A DNA stretch of 64,000 nucleotides from Rapana venosa (Eukaryota; Mollusca; Gastropoda; Neogastropoda; Muricidae): NCBI GenBank assembly GCA_028751875.1, contig CM054156.1:52030548-52094547 (forward strand), in the 5' to 3' direction. Below the pieces are notes generated by a model, which was given only the letters and a program-made list of their open reading frames with translations, was not told the DNA's origin and did no database searches. Shown in pieces: positions 24,600 through 37,500 of the stretch (position 1 is the first letter of the stretch; every line of letters begins with the position of its first letter). The translations under genes were made by a program, and so were the position numbers.

Positions 24600-24922
24600 T
24601 CCCTGTGTGGACTCCTAGGACCTCTTGGCATATATAGCATCCCCATCTTCTGAAAATTGTAGTCAAGGATTTCCCTCGTTTCCATCCCTCTCTTTGTTTG
24701 TGCCTTGCTCTTCTTCATCCTGTAACTTCCATCTTTTTCTTCTTTTTTTTGCCTTCATGGTCCATTCTCTTGTCGTTGTTTTTTCCCAGAAAGACTCAAA
24801 CTATGCTGGTTCACTCCCACAGGAAGTCAGATGCGCTGCTGTTGCCTTGTCAGACCATTACTAATTGTGAAACATACTTTCGCTCACGTGACAGACAACA
24901 ATAGTTGCTGTCTGAGCGTTGG
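24600..24922. mobile_element. Inverted-repeat element, one terminal repeat (unit 2)
   Basis: Counterpart of 12915-13279, in the opposite orientation to the full copy at 19745-20202. Confidence 0.62.
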
Positions 24923-25311
24923 GTGAAGACATAATCCTGCAGTATCTCTTATATTGTTAGCTGCTGAAACAGAGTCCTTTTGAAGGGTGATGTCCCCTCT
25001 TTGTGATACATAAGTTTTAAAGAGCCAGGGTAGATTTTCTGTTTGTTTTGTCTCGTTGCTAAGATGCGGCCAAATGAAATTGCAGCGTTTACTTTTTAAA
25101 AAGGCAAGTAATTGTAAATTAAATATACCTGTTCAGATTGGTCGGGAAAAGCAAGCAGCCGAAAATAAAGTATTGTTTTAGATTGACGTTATTCTTCCTG
25201 GGCTTGTTGGTTTTTTTATGTTGATCATGGTTTTGTTCTTTTGTTACTGTTTTATTGTTGTTTATGATGATGATATTGTTTTATTTGTATTCTTACAGCT
25301 GAGTCTGTGAG

Positions 25312-25348
25312 CGTTATTATTATTATCATTATTATTATTATTATTGTT

Positions 25349-25408
<60 letters not shown>

Positions 25409-25535
25409 TTTCTTCTTCTTTTTCTTCTTCTTCTTCTTCTTCTTCTTCTTCTTCTTCTTCTTCTTCTCTTCTTCTTCTTCTTCTTATTATTATTATTATT
25501 ATTATTGTTGTTTTGTTGTTGTTGTTGTTGTTGTA
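25312..25535. repeat. (ATT)n(CTT)n(ATT)n(GTT)n compound tract
   Basis: About 225 bp of trinucleotide repeat in four blocks; replaces the ATC/AGT tract found at 13.66 kb in unit 1. Confidence 0.95.
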
Positions 25536-25821
25536 GTTGCTATAGCTAAATGTATGCGCTTTCAGTGAGTGCATACTCGATTTACTGACATTTTATTCAT
25601 GGTAGTCCATCACCACTATGATGTATGATGTTTGACATGCTACAATTATTGTGGTAATATCAGTTTTGATAGAAAGAGTCATGATGCTTCTTAGTTCATT
25701 ATGAGCTCTTGAAATGGAATTGTACCGCAAAACCTAATGAGTTTAGGAAATGCAATGATTAACTTTAAGTTCTGTGTCATTCATTCTAGATTATCGGTAT
25801 ATATTTTAGACAAATTAATTA

Positions 25822-25864
25822 ACTGTCTGTCTGTCTGTCTGTCTGTCTCAAATTTCTCTCTCCC

Positions 25865-25916
<52 letters not shown>

Positions 25917-25978
25917 CCTCTCTCTCTCTTCTCTCTCTTTTCTCTCTCACACACACACACACACGCACACACGCACAC
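25822..25978. repeat. (CTGT)n(CT)n(CA)n compound microsatellite
   Basis: Counterpart of 14105-14320. Confidence 0.95.
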
Positions 25979-26555
25979 ATGCACAGTGCCATTTTCGCAT
26001 ACTTTTTCACAAGCTCCTCCCCCCCCCCTGCCCGTTCCTTTCCATCCCCCTATCCCCTATCTGTAAATAACCATCCCCAACATTATTTTTAAATTTATTC
26101 CTTTACCATCCAAACCCGCTCAGGAAATTGAATTGTCACGTTCTTGAGTAGAAGACTTTTTTTCTGTGTTTTGTCTCAGTGCTCTTACAATTCCTAGACC
26201 CTAACCTGAAAACAGAAAAAGAGTTTTCAGTTTAATATCTTGACTGGCGCGTCAAGACAGAGGTGTTATTGAATGAGAGTGTTATTTTGTTATTTATTAT
26301 TTTTGTGTTTGTCTGTTTGTTTATTCGTTGACATTTTTCTCTTTCAAAGCCAGAAACTGACATTTTTCTTATTTGTTTATTCATTTATTATGTGCTGTTT
26401 TGTTTTTTCTTAGGAAGCAAAACATAGTGAATAAAAATGATAGAGAAGAAAATAAGGACGGTAAATAAATGAGCTGGACATATTAAGTTTTTAAAGATGA
26501 TCAACATTTCTCGTTTGGTTTCGCCCTTCCCATCTTTATTTATTCGTTTCTGAGT
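25979..26555. other. Unit 2 non-coding, no gene
   Basis: AT-rich, nearly identical to 14.32-14.87 kb. Confidence 0.65.
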
Positions 26556-26970
26556 TTTCTTGTTTTTTCTTTTCTTTTTTTCTGTATTTATTTCTTCCTT
26601 CCTTCCTTTCTTCCTGTATTTCCCTCTTTGTTTCTTCATTCCTTCGTTATTTCTTGTTTTCTTTGTTTCTCATTTCTTTCTGTCTCTCTTTCTTCTTTCT
26701 TTCTTGTTTTTTTTGGTTTCTTTTATGTCTGTCTGTCTGTCTGTCTTTCTTTTTTTCCTTCCTTCTTCCTTTTCTTTCTTTCTTTCTTCCCGCCTTCCTC
26801 CATCCCTTCCTTCCTTCTTTCCCTTTCCCTTTCCCATACTTTCTTTCTTTCTTTTTCTCTTTCTTTCTTTCTCTCTCCCTCCCTCCTTCCTTCCTTCCTT
26901 TTCTTTCTTCCTTCCTTCTTTCCTTCCTTCTTTCTCCTTCCTTCCTTTCTCTCTTTCTTCCCTTGCTTTT
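26556..26970. repeat. Polypyrimidine tract ending unit 2
   Basis: TTTC/TTCC-rich, counterpart of 14870-15310. Confidence 0.92.
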
Positions 26971-27446
26971 TATGTCAGTTTTTTTTCTTTTATTGGAGTT
27001 AATATTCATCTATATTATTTTTTTCACAATGTCCCCTTGAGGCATACATGTAAGCAATATATTTAATTTGAATGCATGGCCACATCTAGGTCAGTCCAAG
27101 ATGGGATTTGCTTTGGTTGTGTTAGTTTTGTTATATATGTTTAGCAACAACAGATTGCGGTCTTCACTTCACCTTCACCTATCCCGTAGTCTCGTAAACA
27201 GTTGGGGCACCACTGAAGATTTTGCAACCTGCTTCCTCCACTCCTCGCTGATAGCGCTAGATATAGCAATTCAAGATGCAAAACGTGTAAATATTTAGGT
27301 ACAGGTAAAGACCGCTACACAACCGGTCAAGGCATCAGCGCCATTGTTGGCAGCCTTCAGTCTCAGAGGACTATCCCCAAGTCCCGTAGACCGTTAGGGT
27401 ACCACTGAAGCTTTTGCAACCAGCTTCCTCCACTCCTCGCGGACAG

Positions 27447-27778
27447 TTATTTTATTTTTTTATTTTTTTATTTTCAAATCGAGGATAATGGATAAGCACT
27501 TATGTGCTTTTTTACATCCAGTCCCCGTGCATATGCGGTTTTGTAAATTGTCATCTGTTCCCACGGCATACAATGGCCTACTCTTACGAAAAGCAGAACA
27601 TGTTTTAACGTGTGCGCAAGCTGTTCTGCGTGCGTTGGAAAACAGGGCCTCGGTTTATTATAATAATAACAATAATAAAAAAAATAATAATAATTTTAAA
27701 AAATAAATAAAATAATAATAATAATAATAACAATAATAACAATAATAATGTATGGAATTTATATAGCGCTGAATCTCG
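27447..27778 (-). mobile_element. SINE insertion(s) specific to unit 3
   Basis: Interrupts GCGGACAGT...GATACAAGATGG, which is continuous in unit 2 (about 15.78-15.82 kb). It consists of a minus-strand family A fragment (about 27470-27657) and an (AAT)n tract with the terminal GCGCTATATAAATTCCATAC motif (minus strand). Two nested events or one rearranged element; the order suggests two. Confidence 0.75.
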
Positions 27779-28093
27779 ATGCAAGATGGAACACGTGAAA
27801 TATCTGTAAAGGGAAAGACTGCTACACAGCTGGTAAAGGTATCAGCGCCAAGGAAAAGGGAGAAGGAAAAGAAAACAATCACATACAGTAAGTCAAAGCA
27901 CTCTGTGTGCCAAAGAACCCGCACACACATGTGTCTGTATGTACAGTTACTTCCAGTAACTTTCTACTTCTTGCCTCTTTTCTTTCTGTTGTTGTCACAC
28001 TTGACCTAGCCTGTAATGACTTTACAGCAGATGTTGAACAACAACAACAGAATCATACGACCTTTTTATCTTTCTTTTTTCTAAATGTACACT

Positions 28094-28295
<202 letters not shown>

Positions 28296-28464
28296 AAGTT
28301 AAAGTCAAGTCAAAAGTCAAAGTCAAAAACACTTTAATCATCCCATGAAGGGCAAATACAATACTAACAGACAGATTAATAAGCATAAACAATTCCAAAG
28401 ACACAAAAAGCTATATTTCATATTAGTTAAAACATTCCAAAATGCCTTCAATAAGCATGTCACG

Positions 28465-28750
28465 AACACACACACCACACACACACACACACACAAACAA
28501 ACACACACGCGCGCATGCGCACACACACATACACACATACACATGCACACACATCAATTGCAAATACAATGTTAAAAAACACAAAAAACAAAACAAAACC
28601 CATTGACTAGAAGACATAAAAATGTATCTCACACACACACACACACACACACACACCACACACACCCCAACACACACACACACACACACACTCACACACA
28701 CACCACACACACACACTCCACACACAACACACACAACACACACGAGCACG
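28465..28750. repeat. Two (CA)n tracts, unit 3
   Basis: CA-rich at about 28468-28555 and 28625-28745, separated by the empty SINE site. Compact with interruptions typical of erroneous consensus. Confidence 0.85.
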
Positions 28751-28801
28751 CAAAAACATAAAGAACAATAGTGGAGAGGAAAAGGTCGAAGTAGTAGTAT
28801 T

Positions 28802-28908
28802 GTTTTGCAGAAGTTATATGCGCTGGTCTGACATTTCAGGTCAACGAAGGCAGCGCAAGGCATATTCGTACAATCACAACAACAATAGTACCGCTAAGCG
28901 ATCGACTC
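28802..28908. mobile_element. Right terminal repeat of the inverted-repeat element (unit 3)
   Basis: Matches 20095-20202 with several indels. The left arm and interior were lost in the 3.6-kb deletion, whose right breakpoint lies here. Confidence 0.55.
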
Positions 28909-29540
28909 AAATATAAGGAATGCAAATATCGAGGTAAAACAGACACAAGATGACGCCATCAAGTGTCCCTTGTTAAGAACACAGTCTTCCTGAACGTGCT
29001 GAGCCCCAGGGAACTCTAAAGAAGTTGTGAAGAGTCAAGTCATGCAAGCTAAAAAAAACAACCCACCCTGCTTAAATTAGCAAGATTCTATTGTCATACC
29101 GAAAACCTACTCCACTCTAATGCCCTCTAGCCATAGCGTTACACCCTAAAGTAGGCCAGCACAAGAGTATGTCAATGTCTAGACCGCTAGGAAACTACAA
29201 CTTATTCTCCTCTATAAAATAACATTTCAGAGTCGTAAATTCAAAACTGTTAGCAGACCCAAAGGATTCTCATGTTTTTTCTGTTCTACCTATGCATATT
29301 GAACTAAAGATTTTTTCAAGGAGATGATTAAAGAAATGAAGGTGTCTATGGGTGTTGTGATGAGAGAAGAAAGAGTATATGCTGATAAGCAGTGAGAGAG
29401 AGGGAGAGAGAGAGAATAGGCAGATAGGCATAGAGACACAAAGAGAGACAGAAACAATGAGCCAGAGATAGAGACAGAACAACACTGGTATGAAGTACTA
29501 TCAACCAAGGCTTCCAAAAAACAGGCTAGGCCTTTACTCT
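28909..29540. other. Unit 3 non-coding, indel-rich
   Basis: Matches 8.83-9.46 kb of unit 1 with many one-base gaps. No gene seen. Confidence 0.6.
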
Positions 29541-29713
29541 CGCTAAGTGGCGACGCGGTCTCCCGCTCTCCCCGGGGAGAGCAGCCCGAATTTCACGGAG
29601 AGAAATATGCCATGACTTAAAGTGGTATGAAATAAAATCTGAGCGCTTTGATTTGTTGCTTTACAAGATTCAGCGCTATATAAATTCCATACATTATTAT
29701 TATTATTATTATA
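29541..29713 (+). mobile_element. SINE family B, 5'-truncated, unit 3-specific
   Basis: Starts at GCTAAGTGGCGACGCGGTCT and continues through the CTCTCCCCGGGGAGAG hairpin to GCGCTATATAAATTCCATAC and (ATT)n. Units 1 and 2 have the uninterrupted sequence CCTTTACTCTCATAAAG at 9.46 and 20.89 kb. This is an insertion after the units separated. Confidence 0.85.
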
Positions 29714-30320
29714 AAGTAAATCAAAACAAGGTCTTTGGCAGGAGATAACAGAGTAACAACAACAAAACCCTCACTTCAGATCTTTTTTTTTTTAAAGTGA
29801 AATAAGCACCGTGTTATTGTTTTCCCTGTTCGTCAATTCTGTCACAGTGTTTACACAAATTGTTTTTTCTCCGGCTCTTTCAGCTCATATTCAAATACAC
29901 ATCGCTACATATTCAATATGAAAGACGTGCAGTGTGATGAATGCAAAGAAAACAGTATCACACCCAGGACTGTGTTTCCTTCACACAACAAGGTAGTGTT
30001 CAAATGCAAAAGAACGAAAACAGCCATGAACTGACAGAGTTCCCTTTGTTGTTTTGTATAAACGTACTCTAGAGCAATCGCAAATATGATGGATATGTAA
30101 TTCTGGGAAGACACGATGTGGCATAGAAGGAACAGCAAGACGAACCAAAGGAAGAAGATGAAGCAAGCTGGATAGAAAAATTATAACATAACAAACATTA
30201 TCTTTGATTAATATGCCAGACAGTATAGCTAAATGTTAAAAGTGTTTGACTTCAATACTCTTGTCCAGGAATCAAAATTAGTCGTGTCAAGTCAGGTGAA
30301 TGATTGGTGGGAACTATTAT
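29714..30320. other. Unit 3 non-coding, indel-rich
   Basis: Counterpart of 9.46-10.08 kb. No gene seen. Confidence 0.6.
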
Positions 30321-30775
30321 GTCATCATAGTTAGTTACAAGCAGTAGTAGAACAGTAGCAGTAGCACTGTAGAGTAGAGTAGTAGTAGAAAGTATAGTAG
30401 TAGCGTGGGTGTGGAAGTAGTACTAATGGTAGTAGTATGGCAGAAGTAGGTGTAGTAGAATATAAAAAAAAGAAGGAGAAGTAGAAGTAGTAGTAGTATA
30501 GTAGTAAGTGTTAGTAGTAGTAGTAAGTATAGTATATGGTAGTGAATGGTTTTTTGGTTTCTGCTACATCTAACAAAAGTGACAACAACAACAACAACAA
30601 CAACAACAAATACTACTACTACTACACTACTACTACTACTCTACTACTACAACTACTAACCACTACTACTACTACTACTACTACAACCTACATCTACTAA
30701 CTAAACAACTACTAACCACTACTACTACTACAACAACTACTACTACTACGGCTCTGCTGCTGCTGCTGCTGCTTG
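30320..30775. repeat. (AGT)n ... (ACT)n inverted microsatellite, unit 3
   Basis: Shorter and much more interrupted than in units 1 and 2, with AGT-type DNA to about 30540 and ACT-type to 30745, then GCT repeats. Confidence 0.85.
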
Positions 30776-31148
30776 TGTCACCTCTATTGAAAAAAAAAGA
30801 GCAAACTGCGTCTGTCGACCAATGCCAACCTTAACATCACGACTTCGACAATAAATCTTCACATGGAAAGATGTGAACAGAGCAAACAAGCATTTTTGTT
30901 CCCTCATGCTAAAATCAACCAGCAGCCAACACAACACTTTCAGGCTTCTTGTCGCTGCATTCCGGTGTAAAGCAAATATGTCAGATTGTCTAGCTGCAGA
31001 GTTTGGAATCGGAGAGAAAGACTGAAAAACCACTTGGTAGAATGTCAGGTGCAGCTTTCTACAGTGAACGGCAATGCACCCGTTTCCGTGGTAGGGATGT
31101 GAATGCAGATGTTGAGAAGTGATAGCAGGGAGGTGAGAGAAAGAGAGA

Positions 31149-31181
<33 letters not shown>

Positions 31182-31603
31182 CGAGATGCTGGCATAATGC
31201 TTCTATCACACCTAAAGTCCTCAAAGGCAAATATAAATAACACATTAAAAGCAGCCACCTTCATACCACACAATGACAATGCAAAATTGTGTTGTCTAGT
31301 AAAAGCATTAAAACATCTGCTTTTATGTCTGCAGCCATTCAATCTCCTGAAAGCATGTTTTACACTCCATTTATTTTGTTATTGAAGCACACCATGGTAT
31401 TAGCAAAACAAGCCAGCCCCTACCACACCTATAATTTACAACATGATTGAAAGGCTGAGTGGTAAACAACCCCCTTTTCCCATTGATTGAGAATCTAAAT
31501 TATTGATTGAGAATCTAAATTATTGTTGTTGTTGTGGTGATGGTTGCTGTGGTGATGGCGTTGATGGCATTTATAGTTATAGCATGTTTCCCATCTGAAC
31601 ACC
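30776..31603. other. Unit 3 non-coding
   Basis: Counterpart of 22.26-23.12 kb; a 20-bp segment (TGATTGAGAATCTAAATTAT) is duplicated in tandem at about 31485-31525. From 31.32 kb the sequence is clean and near-identical to unit 2. Confidence 0.6.
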
Positions 31604-31830
31604 CTAGAATGAGGCTATAAACCGAGGCCGTGGGTTTCATCAACACACCTAGAAAATCTTGCCAACATGCACAAGCCTGAACTGGTTTTTGGAAAAGTAA
31701 GCCATTGAGTGTGTGTGTGAACTGATGATAACATGTATACAATTGCAAAACGATGACGCTGTGTAAACAAGCGCACGATCGTTAATCCATTAAACTTGAA
31801 CTAAAAAATATACAAAAAACAGAAAAATTA
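31604..31830 (+). mobile_element. SINE family A fragment (unit 3)
   Basis: Same insertion as 11391-11620 and 23124-23346. Confidence 0.68.
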
Positions 31831-32379
31831 GACAAGCAGCATAAATGCATGCTGACCTCGCTTATCCCCAGCAGAGAATCGGCTGTAAATTATAAATGCA
31901 CAACTGGAAAAGTTAGGGTGTAGGACCCCCCCACAACCATTTAGCCTTAACCCCTGACTTCCAAACATTTGCTCCCTTACTATTTGTTCCCACTTCAGTT
32001 AATTTAAACCTTCTCCGCGCGAGGGTTGATGACACCCAAACCCTACTTTGCAGGATTTTTTTTGAAAAAGATCAGAGAGCTCATCATGGTTAAGATGATC
32101 TCAACACAGCATTTAAACACACAACTAGGCTTGGAACGTAATCCTGCGTTTGCTTATATCAATAACTGACAAAAGCTTTCGGACTGGTGTTGAGGTGGGA
32201 TTAGCTCCGAAAGCCCAACTCCATCAAACCAGCTGATTGGAATATGTTTCAGACTTCTAAAGTATTAACATTTTGATTGTATTATAGTGGAATGGGAAAG
32301 CATTTGGACTACACAGATGGTTAAGATATTTAGCTATACAAACGATTGCATGCACACCCCTTTGGTGAAAAAATTGGGC

Positions 32380-32560
32380 CCATCTCTTTCTCTGTTCTGG
32401 TTCAGCCATCTGGAAATGGCTCCGCTCTCTCGTTCACCAAAAAGCTGCATTTGATGTTTCAAATCCACTTCAAGAAAACTTATTTCTCCGACCTGTAACT
32501 TCCTATGTATTTGCATATCTTACCTTTCCTGCTTCCAATAGACAAAACTCAAACTCCTCA
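32380..32560 (+). mobile_element. CR1/L2-like LINE 3' fragment (unit 3)
   Basis: Counterpart of 12172 and 23896, with extra indels that break the frame. Confidence 0.65.
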
Positions 32561-32699
32561 ACTGAGCTGCCAAAGCCTGCAAGTGTGTGTGGTGTTGTGT
32601 GTGTGTGTTGTGTGTATGTGTGTTTGATAATGCTTTACGTCCATCACAATGTTGAAGTATAATAATATAGATTCTATACTTACTTACCAGAATGATATA

Positions 32700-35600
32700 C
32701 TCTTCCAAAAAGGCCTGAATGGGTTAGTAATGTGTGTGGCAAGAGTCAGATCAGAGTGTTCCACTCTGCTACTGGTAACTCTGTAGCCCAGTACTATTTA
32801 CCTGTCACAAGTGGGGAGATAACACCACCCAACAAATCCCCATCTATGGATAATAGCAGCGTGAGAGAAAATGGTCGCCGCCAAGCAATCACGCCCACAG
32901 AAATAACACAACATGGACATACACTGCAAGAAAAGACATGCCGGAATCGGTCGAGGCCCGGAATCCCCACACCGCGCCTTCCATTGAGCGTTCCAGGATA
33001 GGTGGAAAATTGCGACGACGCAAACAACAGCGATCAACTCCCAGGCTGGAAAGGACCAATCATTGTACCATGAACATCCGTACCTTGCACGCACATGTGT
33101 GTAAGCTCCAAGAGCAACACCATGAACACGACAGATACGATTGGACATACTTGGACTGGCCCTGAAAGTCCGTTGGGGTCGGATTCGGGAAACAACCACA
33201 GAAAATATCACAAACTAAGGTATACGAGGCGACGATTCCAAACACTAACACGGAGTAGATTTCTTGTCACAAGAAGAGGACTAACAGTGGTCATCACTTG
33301 TACCCCAATCTCAAGCAACGATCTCCATGCGTGTCCTAACCTGCAGCAAAACACACAACATGACCATCATACAAGTCCTAAGCCACCAACATCCAGACTA
33401 CGATGATGAAGCAATCGAGTTTTTTCTACGAATAGTTGGAGAGCCCATCAATCAACTCCAAAGAAGGACTTTCTCGTGATCCAGGGCGACTAGGAATGCC
33501 AAGACGAACCTGACGCTTATGACCAAAGCCAGGGACATAGACCGTTTTGGCGTGGAGACGAAACCAATTATAGAATCTTCAGACTTTTTGAAAATCGCAG
33601 CACCACAATCTTACTGTCGCCAACAAGACCGTATCCCCCCACAAGACATCAAGAAGAACGACGGGCAACTCACCTAAATGGAAAACACATAACCAGCTTG
33701 ACTACATCTTGGCCGCCCAAACTAATAATCAGCATCCAACAAAGCCCAGACTAGAAGTTTCCTGGCGCTGATAGTGGCGTGACCTCACGGACAAGGAACT
33801 CAATGACCCTACAGATCACGCTGAGACCAAGAACCAAGAAAGAAATCCCCGTTTGCGGTTCAACATGGAAAAGCGAAGGACCCCCGAAGTCGCTGAAATC
33901 TTTAAAGCTGAGATAGGGGCAGTTTGCAGCAGTGAATTTCCCTTCCGCCAGAAGAACATCAACAAACCTCACTGAACCTTCATCAGACCATTTCAGGAGA
34001 ACAGCGGCTGGAGATTCCTTGGGAAAGAGAGAAAAGAACCAACCGGGGTACCAACGAAATCCTGGACCTGTGCGAACCACGTAGGAGCTAAAGCCATGAA
34101 GAACAAAAACCCAGAAACGGCCGAAGAGTAATAGAACAGCCAAACAGGTCAATCAAGAAGAAGATGACTGAGGCCAAGGGTAACTGGATGTCAGAACAAT
34201 GCTCCAAGGTTGAGGAAGGCAATGCAAAAGGAGACAGCATAGAGGCTACCAGACCAACAGGTATAACCAAGTCCCAGCACCAAAAAACCTCCGTATTGAA
34301 GACAAAAGAGTCAGTCCTTACTGAGAGCGCCACCTATCATGAATAGATGGACAGAATATTGCAGCGACCTTACAACTACAAGCTGAAAGGCTATCCGACC
34401 AAACTTCACGAGCAAGATCCCAGACCATCAATCCTGAAAGCACACAGTCGGAGGAAGAGTAGAAGAAGCAGTAAGATCCCCGAAAGGAGGCAATCACCAG
34501 GGATTGACAACATCCCGGCAGAATCATCAAGCACGGAGGCCCCGAGATGATCAAAGCAATAACCATCAACTGCCAAACGCATCTGGACCAAGCAAAGAGT
34601 GGCCTAACAGTGACCCATATCCATCATATTTCCCACTCTCCAAAGAAGGAAACCTAAAAGTGCCAAAATTACAGAACAATCATCCTGATAAGCCATTCCA
34701 AGCAAAGTTTATGCTACGCAATTGCCTTGAACAGACTGAAACCAAAGCCAGGAAGAAATTCTTCAGAAGAACATGCAGATTCAGTACCAGGTCCGCATAG
34801 AGAAGCATACCAACATCAGCTACAGCTCTACAACAACTTCATTTGACTTCAAGAACCGTACGACCGAGTGTGGCAAGAAGCTCTGTTGCAATTCAGAAGA
34901 CTAATAGCTTCGACGAGGACCTGATTCAAGTCACCAGGCGCTGTATGACACTCCCAAAGTCAGTCCCTCATGGGTGGAGAACGAGTTCTCCCGGAACTCA
35001 GTTTTGGAGTTCGACACAGGCTGCCCCTATCACCCCGTCTTTTCAAACGTGTTCCTGGAGAACATCATGCAGAGGCCCCCTTGACTTCAAGACCACAATC
35101 ACAATATGAGGAAGCCAGTCCTGCAATCTTCGATTCGCAGACGATATTGATCACATGTGCCCGCAGTGAAGAAGAACTCCCAGATCTCACGCACCATACT
35201 GGAAACATCAGCCAATGCCCACGGTATGAGATCAGCAGGAAAAGAGCAAATCCTCAGTGAAAACATACCACACCGACCACTCCAACCAGCCATCAGATGA
35301 GTGGCGAGACACTAGAGGAGGTGGAAACTTTCAAGTACCTTGGACAGTCATCACCAAAGAAGCACGAGCCCACAGAGATGAAGATCAGACTTGCCTGGGC
35401 ACTCTCCTCCATGCTACGCTGCGAAAGTGTGGAGAAAACACAACATCAGAACCCACACTAGGTCAGACTCGACAAGCACTCGTCACCTCCATTTGCCTTG
35501 TACAGCTTTAAGCTACGATTTTAGAACGACGCAGTCAAGCCTTTGAGATGAAGTGCTCAGCGGATCCGAACATCACCTACAGATACCGTAAAAAAAACCA

Positions 35601-36112
35601 ATGACTACGACTGTGCAGCAGATCGAGCACTGCAGGCAAACAAGAACCATTGCTAATACAGTCAAACGGAGGAAACTGGAAATGGTTGGGCCACACAACA
35701 AGCATAACAGCCTGTCAAAGACATCCGCAGAGGAATGGTGGAGGAATCAAGGAGGCAGGGACGACCAGCAAAAGCGATATCCAACATCAAGGAGTGGAAC
35801 TGAGCCTCACTTACCAAAACCTCCTAAAGCAGCCCCAGGACAGAACATTTGGGCGGTCCACTTGCACGTCCGTGCGGTACCACCTACGTCGTCCCGAACC
35901 AATGGAAGAGTGATGAGTGAGATGAAGTATCTGCATGCGTTCGTGTTCTTCTGACATTGTTTTCATATCGCATATCGTGGACTTTTATGGGAGTGGAGGT
36001 TAGTGCTGATGTAACTCCCAGGAAGAAAAGTCGCCCTTGAACATACCATTTCGGTGATGGCTTGAACCCAGGCTGACCATCACCAGCGCAAAACACTAAC
36101 CACTCCCCTCTT
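32700..36112 (-). mobile_element. SINE family A split by a LINE (unit 3)
   Basis: The SINE fragments are at about 32700-32745 and 35926-36112; together they match the uninterrupted unit 2 copy at 24226-24455. Confidence 0.78.
32746..35925 (+). mobile_element. Full-length, degraded RTE-like LINE (~3.18 kb)
   Basis: Pieces of one polyprotein follow in order across three frames. The endonuclease start (NIRTL at about 33070-33087) is followed by a QGD-x-NA-type motif near 33480, LDYILAAQ near 33692 and a pre-RT region (RFNMEK-x-x-x-PEVAEIF near 33.86-33.90 kb). Then come the RT motifs PGIDNIPAE (about 34.50 kb), QNYRTI (about 34.67 kb), the catalytic FADD (35134-35145) and FKYLG (about 35.33 kb). 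The C-terminus is VKRRKLE at about 35.66 kb, and the 3' tail is TGA/GATGA-rich. Stops and frameshifts are frequent, so it is inactive as read. Its 5' end matches that of the copy at 58.17-61.44 kb. It interrupts a SINE that is intact in units 1 and 2. Clade (RTE-like) is inferred from size, single-ORF layout and tail. Confidence 0.88.
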
Positions 36113-36249
36113 CTGCACCACCCTCCCCCTGTCCTTTCTTTTGACTGAAAATTCAAGTCTCTCCCCTCCTTCGGGAAAAGTATTGAACGTTTTGAGCTTG
36201 ATTAAAACAGACTTCCACCTTGCCTTAAATAAGCTTTATTTATGTGTTT

Positions 36250-36596
36250 AATCTGCAATATTCCCTGTGGGACACCTAGTGCCTCTCGGTATAGACCACA
36301 TCCATCCACATACCTTCTGAAATCGGTGCCTAAGAATTCTTCTCGTTTCTATCCCACTCTTTTTTCTTGCCCATTGCTCTTTTCTTCTTCTGTCACTTCA
36401 ATCTTGTCTATTTCTTTGCCTTCGTGGTCCATTCTCTTGTTGTTGTTGTTCTTTTCCCCAGAAAGACTCAAAATATGCTGGTTCCCTCCATGCCGAAGTC
36501 TGATGCGCTGCCGTTGCCTTGTCAGACGCTTAATAGTTGTGAAACATACTTTCGCTCATGTGACAGACAACAATAGTTGCTGTCTGAGCGTCGGAT
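36250..36596. mobile_element. Inverted-repeat element, one terminal repeat (unit 3)
   Basis: Counterpart of 12915-13279 and 24600-24922. Confidence 0.6.
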
Positions 36597-37315
36597 GAAG
36601 ACAGAGTCCCGCAGAATTAGTTGGCTGCTGAAAGGGAGACCTTTTGAACGGTGATGTCCCCTCTCTGTGATACAGAAGTTTAAAAAACCCAAGATAGATT
36701 TTCCATTTGTTTTGTCTCGTTGGCGACCATGTTAAATAAATAAAGGCAAGAAATTGTAAATTACATAATATATATGTTCAGATTGGTCGGTAAAAACAAG
36801 CAGTCGTAAATAAAATATTTCTTTAGATTGGCGTTATTCTTCCTGCTCTTGTTGGTTTATTGATGTTGATCATGATTTTACTCTTTTGTTACTCTTTTTG
36901 TTGTTGCTAATGATGACATTATTGTTTTGTTTATATTCTTACAGTTGAGTCTGCAAGCGTTATTATCATTATTATTGTTATGATTATTATTATTACTACT
37001 AATATTTTGTTGTTTTTGTTGTTGCTGTTGCTGTGTTATAGCTAAATGTATGCGCTTTCAGTGTGTGCATACTCGATTTACTGACATTTTATTCATGGTA
37101 GTCCATCACCACTGTGATGTCTGATATTTGACATGCTATAATTATTGTGGTAATGTTATTTTGCTAGAAAGAGTCATGGGGCTTCTTATTCATTATGAGC
37201 TCTTGAAATGGAATTGTAAACCGCAAAACCAATGAGTTTAGGAATGCAATGATTAACTTTAAGTTTCTGTGTCATTCATTCTTGATTATCGTATATATTT
37301 TAGACAAAATAATTA
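36597..37315. other. Unit 3 non-coding, no gene
   Basis: AT-rich, counterpart of 13.28-14.10 kb, with short ATT/TGT repeats at about 36960-37035. Confidence 0.6.
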
Positions 37316-37415
37316 ACTGTCTGTCTGTCTGTCTGTTCTGTCTCAAATCTCTCTCGCTCCTCTCCTCTCTCTCTCTCTCTCTACTCTCTCACACACACAC
37401 ACACACAACACACAC

Positions 37416-37479
<64 letters not shown>

Positions 37480-37500
37480 AAGCACACACGCACACATGCA
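37316..37500. repeat. (CTGT)n(CT)n(CA)n compound microsatellite, unit 3
   Basis: Counterpart of 14105-14320 and 25822-25978. Confidence 0.93.
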
